The notes beneath the pieces were generated by a model that did not search any database, was not told the DNA's origin, and saw nothing but the letters and a program-made list of their open reading frames with translations. From NCBI GenBank assembly GCA_028572035.1, contig JAPVWE010000047.1:1-8292 (forward strand): DNA of 8,292 bases. Reading direction: 5' to 3'. A program made the translations under genes and the position numbers. The stretch comes from Desulfobacteraceae bacterium. GTDB taxonomy: Bacteria > Desulfobacterota > DSM-4660 > Desulfatiglandales > B25-G16. Position 1 is the stretch's first letter. Each line of letters begins with the position of its first letter. Below are positions 5,613 through 8,292 of the stretch, in pieces.

Positions 5613-6113
5613 TTGAAAGAGGTTTCTGTAAAATATTTGACAGCCTCAGTTGAAAAGACTGTTTGGTTAGGCAGGCAATTGGGAATGCAATTGATCGATG
5701 GCGATATTATTGCATTAATTGGTGACTTGGGTGGTGGTAAGACATGGTTCACAAAAGGAGTGGCCATTGACCTTGAAATTGACCCAAATTATATAGTTAG
5801 TCCAACATTCACCCTTGTTAATGAATACAAAGGCAGGCACCAGCTATTTCATATAGACCTTTATCGGCTGAAAAACAGAACCGAGATTATGGCTTTAGAT
5901 CTGGAAGAGTACTTCTCAGGGGAAGGGATAGTTGTTATAGAGTGGGCGGACCGCTGGCCAGGGGATCTCCCGGAGGAAAGAATTCAGGTTGACTTAAGGA
6001 TAGTAGATGAGTCTACCAGGGAGCTCGGATTTTCCGGACGTCATCCCAGGGCTCAGGCAATTATAAAGGCGTTAAAACAAGGGGTGGGCACCTCCTTAAA
6101 GGAAATTAAATAA
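5613..6113 (+). CDS. tsaE: tRNA threonylcarbamoyladenosine biosynthesis ATPase TsaE
   Basis: A 166-aa cytoplasmic P-loop ATPase that works with TsaB and TsaD in making the universal t6A modification at position 37 of ANN-decoding tRNAs. In order: an N-terminal SVEKTVWLGRQLG helix (12-24), Walker A GDLGGGKT (37-44; the family usually has GDLGAGKT), the signature SPTFTLVNEY (63-72), HIDLYRL (80-86), and VVIEWADRW (107-115), the Walker B-like family motif. Length fits the family (about 150-170 aa). TTG at 5613 is chosen because GAGGA (5600-5604) lies 8 nt upstream. An in-frame TTG at 5598 would add five residues but has no ribosome site. It sits between acpS and lysC in the same-strand cluster. 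Confidence 0.95.
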   Translation: MKEVSVKYLTASVEKTVWLGRQLGMQLIDGDIIALIGDLGGGKTWFTKGVAIDLEIDPNYIVSPTFTLVNEYKGRHQLFHIDLYRLKNRTEIMALDLEEYFSGEGIVVIEWADRWPGDLPEERIQVDLRIVDESTRELGFSGRHPRAQAIIKALKQGVGTSLKEIK

Positions 6114-6115
6114 GA

Positions 6116-6217
6116 GTGAAAGCAGTTCAATCAGCTGATATTGGTGGTGCAAGAGAACTAATCCAACAGGTCAGCAAAATCGAGGCCAAGGTCCAGAAAT
6201 TAGAAGGCGAGGGATAG
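6116..6217 (+). CDS. Possible 33-codon ORF, short coiled-coil peptide
   Basis: A GTG start just 2 nt after the tsaE stop opens a 33-codon frame ending TAG at 6215-6217, 11 bp before lysC. The peptide begins with a short polar segment (MKAVQSADIGG), then a heptad-like amphipathic helix (ARELIQQVSKIEAKVQKLE, hydrophobics about 3-4 apart) and ends GEG. AAAGGA (6097-6102) lies about 13 nt upstream, a weak ribosome site. I do not recognise a family. It fills the tsaE-lysC gap almost exactly, so it could be a real small protein, a translational coupler for lysC, or the tail of a deleted gene. Confidence 0.3.
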   Translation: MKAVQSADIGGARELIQQVSKIEAKVQKLEGEG

Positions 6218-6228
6218 GTTCACTAACC

Positions 6229-7458
6229 ATGGCGTTAATAGTCCAAAAGTACGGCGGTAGCTCAGTAGGAAGCATTGAAAAGATAAGAAAGGTTGCTGAG
6301 AGGGTAATCGAAGCGTGTGAAAGCGGAAACAGGCTTGTGGTGGTTCTCTCAGCAATGGCCGGACAGACAGATGCCTTGATCAAGCTTTCAAAAGAGATTG
6401 CAGAAACCCCGGACTCAAGAGAATTAGATGTTTTGATGGCTACAGGCGAGCAGGTGAGCGTTTCCTTATTCGCTATGGCAGTCAAGTCCATGGGTTATGA
6501 CTGCCGCTCCCTTCTTGGCTTCCAGGCAGCTATACATACAGATCAAATCTATGGAAAGGCAAGGATCAGGAACATTGATACCGACAGGCTCCTTAAAGAG
6601 TTAGACAAGAACAGAATTGTAGCTGTAGCTGGGTTCCAGGGCATTGATGAAGGGAGAAACATCACCACCTTGGGAAGAGGAGGATCAGATACTACTGCCG
6701 TTGCCCTGGCAGCGGCACTAAAGGCTGATCTATGCGAGATCTTTACAGATGTTGAGGGTGTATTCTCAGCTGATCCAAATATCTGCACCCATGCCAAAAA
6801 ACTCAAGAGAATATCCCATGAGGAAATGCTGGAGTTAGCCAGCTTAGGGGCAAAGGTCTTGGAAATAAGATCAGTTGAATTTGCCAAGAAATTTAATGTG
6901 CCCATTCATGTTAGATCGTCTTTTACGAGAAATGAGGGAACCATGGTAGTATCAGAGAATAAAGAGATGGAAAAGGTAATGGTCTCTGGTGTTGTCTTTG
7001 ACAGAAATCAGGCCAGAATTACGATGGTAAAGGTGCCTGATAGGCCTGGAATTGCCTTCAAGATATTTGATCCTGTTTTCAAGGCCGGGATAGTAGTGGA
7101 CATGATCATCCAGAATACCAGTGCCGAGGGCCTAGTAGATCTGACATTTACGGTTACTAAGACAGATTTTCAGGAGACCTTAGAATTGGTTAGAGAGGTT
7201 GCCAAAGAAATAGGGGCAGAAAAGGTGCTTGGAGACCAGAATATTGCCAAGGTGTCTATCGTTGGACTGGGCATGAGAAACCATGCTGGAGTTGCCACCA
7301 CGATGTTTGAGGCCCTATCAAAGGACAATATCAATATATCTATGATCAGCACCTCTGAGATAAAGATTTCCTGTGTAATAGAAGAGAAATATACCGAACT
7401 CGCGGTAAGGGCCTTACACGAGGCCTTTGGTCTGGGTGATGAAAAAGAAAAGAATTAG
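6229..7458 (+). CDS. lysC: Aspartate kinase (aspartokinase)
   Basis: A 409-aa cytoplasmic enzyme that phosphorylates L-aspartate. This is the first step of the lysine, threonine, methionine and diaminopimelate pathway. The kinase domain (about 1-245) has KYGGSSVG at 7-14, TGEQVS at 72-77, the nucleotide-binding TTLGRGGSDTTA at 146-157, and FTDVEGVFSADP at 172-183. Two C-terminal ACT domains (about 265-335 and 342-405) carry VPDRPGIAFKIF (269-280) and VGLGMRNHAGVATTMF (345-360), which implies allosteric feedback by lysine and/or threonine. It is a monofunctional aspartokinase with no homoserine dehydrogenase domain. An internal ATG at 6967 (M247) is at about the place where B. subtilis-type lysC starts a separate beta subunit, though the ribosome site is weak. 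comEA overlaps its end by 20 bp. Confidence 0.97.
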   Translation: MALIVQKYGGSSVGSIEKIRKVAERVIEACESGNRLVVVLSAMAGQTDALIKLSKEIAETPDSRELDVLMATGEQVSVSLFAMAVKSMGYDCRSLLGFQAAIHTDQIYGKARIRNIDTDRLLKELDKNRIVAVAGFQGIDEGRNITTLGRGGSDTTAVALAAALKADLCEIFTDVEGVFSADPNICTHAKKLKRISHEEMLELASLGAKVLEIRSVEFAKKFNVPIHVRSSFTRNEGTMVVSENKEMEKVMVSGVVFDRNQARITMVKVPDRPGIAFKIFDPVFKAGIVVDMIIQNTSAEGLVDLTFTVTKTDFQETLELVREVAKEIGAEKVLGDQNIAKVSIVGLGMRNHAGVATTMFEALSKDNINISMISTSEIKISCVIEEKYTELAVRALHEAFGLGDEKEKN

Positions 7459-7999
7459 CAGTCAGCAAATGGGGCTTTTCATCTTTATTCTGCTCCTCCT
7501 CCTGGGATGGGGAATAAACCTGCTATCTTCTTTGCAAGGAGATCTTGGTCCTATCAGAAAAGGAAATGAGATTTTTATCCTGATCACAGGGGAAGTAAAA
7601 AACCCTGGTGTCTATGTGTCTGACAGGGAACCTTGTCTAAAGGAATTGATAGCCAGGGCTGGTGGCCTGGTCCACTTACCGTGGAGGGGCAAAGCGGATA
7701 AATACCTCTATCTCACTCAAGGGACAAGTGTTCACATCAGCTCAGAGAATGGGTATATGGAGGTCTCAACTGGATCTATACCTGCTGCATATAAAGTCAC
7801 TCTTAAAGTTCCTATATCTTTGAACACAGCGACTCAGGAAGAACTGGAGACCATTCCTGATATAGGGCCTTCTCTGGCTAAGAAAATCATCAATTATAGA
7901 TCTCTTTACGGTCCATTTGAAACGGTAGAAGAGATAAAATCTGTACGCGGCATGGGAAAACTCCGCTACCTAAAAATAGAACATTATATAGGAACCTAA
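7439..7999 (+). CDS. comEA: ComEA-like helix-hairpin-helix DNA-binding protein
   Basis: A 186-aa membrane-anchored protein. After MKKKR, residues about 12-31 (GLFIFILLLLLGWGINLLSS) are a hydrophobic anchor. Residues about 45-105 (FILITGEVKNPGVYVSD, LKELIARAGG) look like an SLBB domain. The C-terminal ComEA helix-hairpin-helix domain spans about 128-183: LNTATQEELETIPDIG (128-143) and then a second hairpin with VRGMG (169-173). This is the layout of full-length ComEA, the surface DNA receptor for natural transformation; many bacteria keep it without proven competence. ATG 7439 is preferred because it places the basic residues directly before the anchor; TTG 7427 and GTG 7436 are in-frame alternatives. 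Ribosome site GAGG (7420-7423) is distant. The gene overlaps lysC by 20 bp, so coupling is likely. A large palindrome starts 8 bp after its stop. Confidence 0.88.
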   Translation: MKKKRISSQQMGLFIFILLLLLGWGINLLSSLQGDLGPIRKGNEIFILITGEVKNPGVYVSDREPCLKELIARAGGLVHLPWRGKADKYLYLTQGTSVHISSENGYMEVSTGSIPAAYKVTLKVPISLNTATQEELETIPDIGPSLAKKIINYRSLYGPFETVEEIKSVRGMGKLRYLKIEHYIGT

Positions 8000-8006
8000 G
8001 AAATGA

Positions 8007-8291
8007 GTAACGTTCAAAAGTTGAGGCCTAATTGTTCTTTAGGCCACATGATAAACATTCAATAATATCTATGGTAATGACAATTTCTTCAAGGCGATAT
8101 CTATAGGGCTCAGATGAAGGTGGTCAAATATTTGGGCTTTAACAGAGCATTTGCAGATTCCAAGGGGCTTTGTGGAGCAAACCCCAAATATTTGACCACT
8201 GCAGAACACGGTGGAATTTCCTTTGAGATATCGCCTTTCAGAAACACTCATTACCCTATTAACCATCAATGCCTCAACTTTTGAACGTTAC
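8007..8291. repeat. 285-bp imperfect palindrome with 21-bp perfect terminal inverted repeats (MITE-like)
   Basis: The outermost 21 bp (8007-8027, beginning GTAACGTTCAAAAG) match the reverse complement of 8271-8291 perfectly. Inside, further blocks pair in order: GGTAATGA (8073-8080) with TCATTACC (8248-8255); AAGGCGATATCT (8091-8102) with AGATATCGCCTT (8226-8237); and 17 bp at 8120-8136 with 8183-8199. The left arm carries about 30 extra bases between 8028 and 8072. Nothing inside codes for a recognisable transposase, so a non-autonomous miniature element is the best reading. The window ends one base after the right repeat, so target duplication cannot be checked and the element may continue. 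Confidence 0.75.
8025..8045 (+). repeat. Local hairpin inside the left arm of the palindrome
   Basis: GGCCTAA (8025-8031), loop TTGTTCT and TTAGGCC (8039-8045) form a perfect 7-bp stem. It lies within the ~30-nt segment that has no counterpart in the right arm. It is 25 bp after the comEA stop and could stop transcription weakly, but no T-run follows. Confidence 0.5.
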
Positions 8292-8292
8292 C

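Noticed and set aside
6549..6905. 118-codon minus-strand ORF within lysC
   Set aside because: It is antisense to a strongly conserved aspartokinase domain and has no family-like features or ribosome site; it is a shadow frame.
8069..8269. 66-codon minus-strand ORF inside the palindrome
   Set aside because: It spans most of the inverted repeat arms, matches no transposase or other family I know, and is better explained as chance coding within a palindrome.

Overview
The window looks like chromosomal DNA of a moderately AT-rich Gram-negative bacterium. Desulfobacterota (the former Deltaproteobacteria) or a close relative is the best guess. The basis is gene order: phoH-pgpH-ybeY, then acpS-tsaE-lysC, is an arrangement I associate with that group. 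Taxonomy is inferred from content and order only. TTG start codons are common here.

Positions 1-268 carry no convincing gene but end in a textbook sigma-70-type promoter (TTGACA, 17 nt, TATAAA) and a GGAGG ribosome site. These drive an 85-aa protein resembling a lone EF-Tu domain 2. A small minus-strand gene (508-888) overlaps its 3' end tail to tail; it encodes an L7/L12-like fold joined to a four-cysteine zinc ribbon. A divergent intergenic region (889-1069) holds candidate promoters for both directions.

From 1070 to 7999 everything is on the plus strand. phoH (ATPase), pgpH (8-TM HD phosphohydrolase) and ybeY (rRNA-processing endonuclease) form an RNA and ribosome module; ybeY starts 101 bp inside pgpH. 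Next comes a 315-bp stretch without an intact gene. It holds what I read as the last ~30 codons of a deleted pdxJ, followed by a strong hairpin and short repeats. acpS (holo-ACP synthase), tsaE (tRNA t6A ATPase), a possible 33-codon ORF, lysC (aspartokinase) and a membrane-anchored ComEA-like DNA-binding protein follow with tight spacing or overlap.

The least ordinary parts are non-coding. (1) A 285-bp imperfect palindrome with 21-bp perfect terminal inverted repeats (8007-8291) starts 8 bp after comEA and looks like a MITE. (2) Phased heptamers and ACTTTAGGC nonamers fill the phoH-pgpH junction, and the nonamer recurs just before acpS. (3) The pdxJ scar lies between ybeY and acpS. I see no phage, CRISPR, defence or biosynthetic system. 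The genes are housekeeping, and the novelty lies in repeats and gene erosion.
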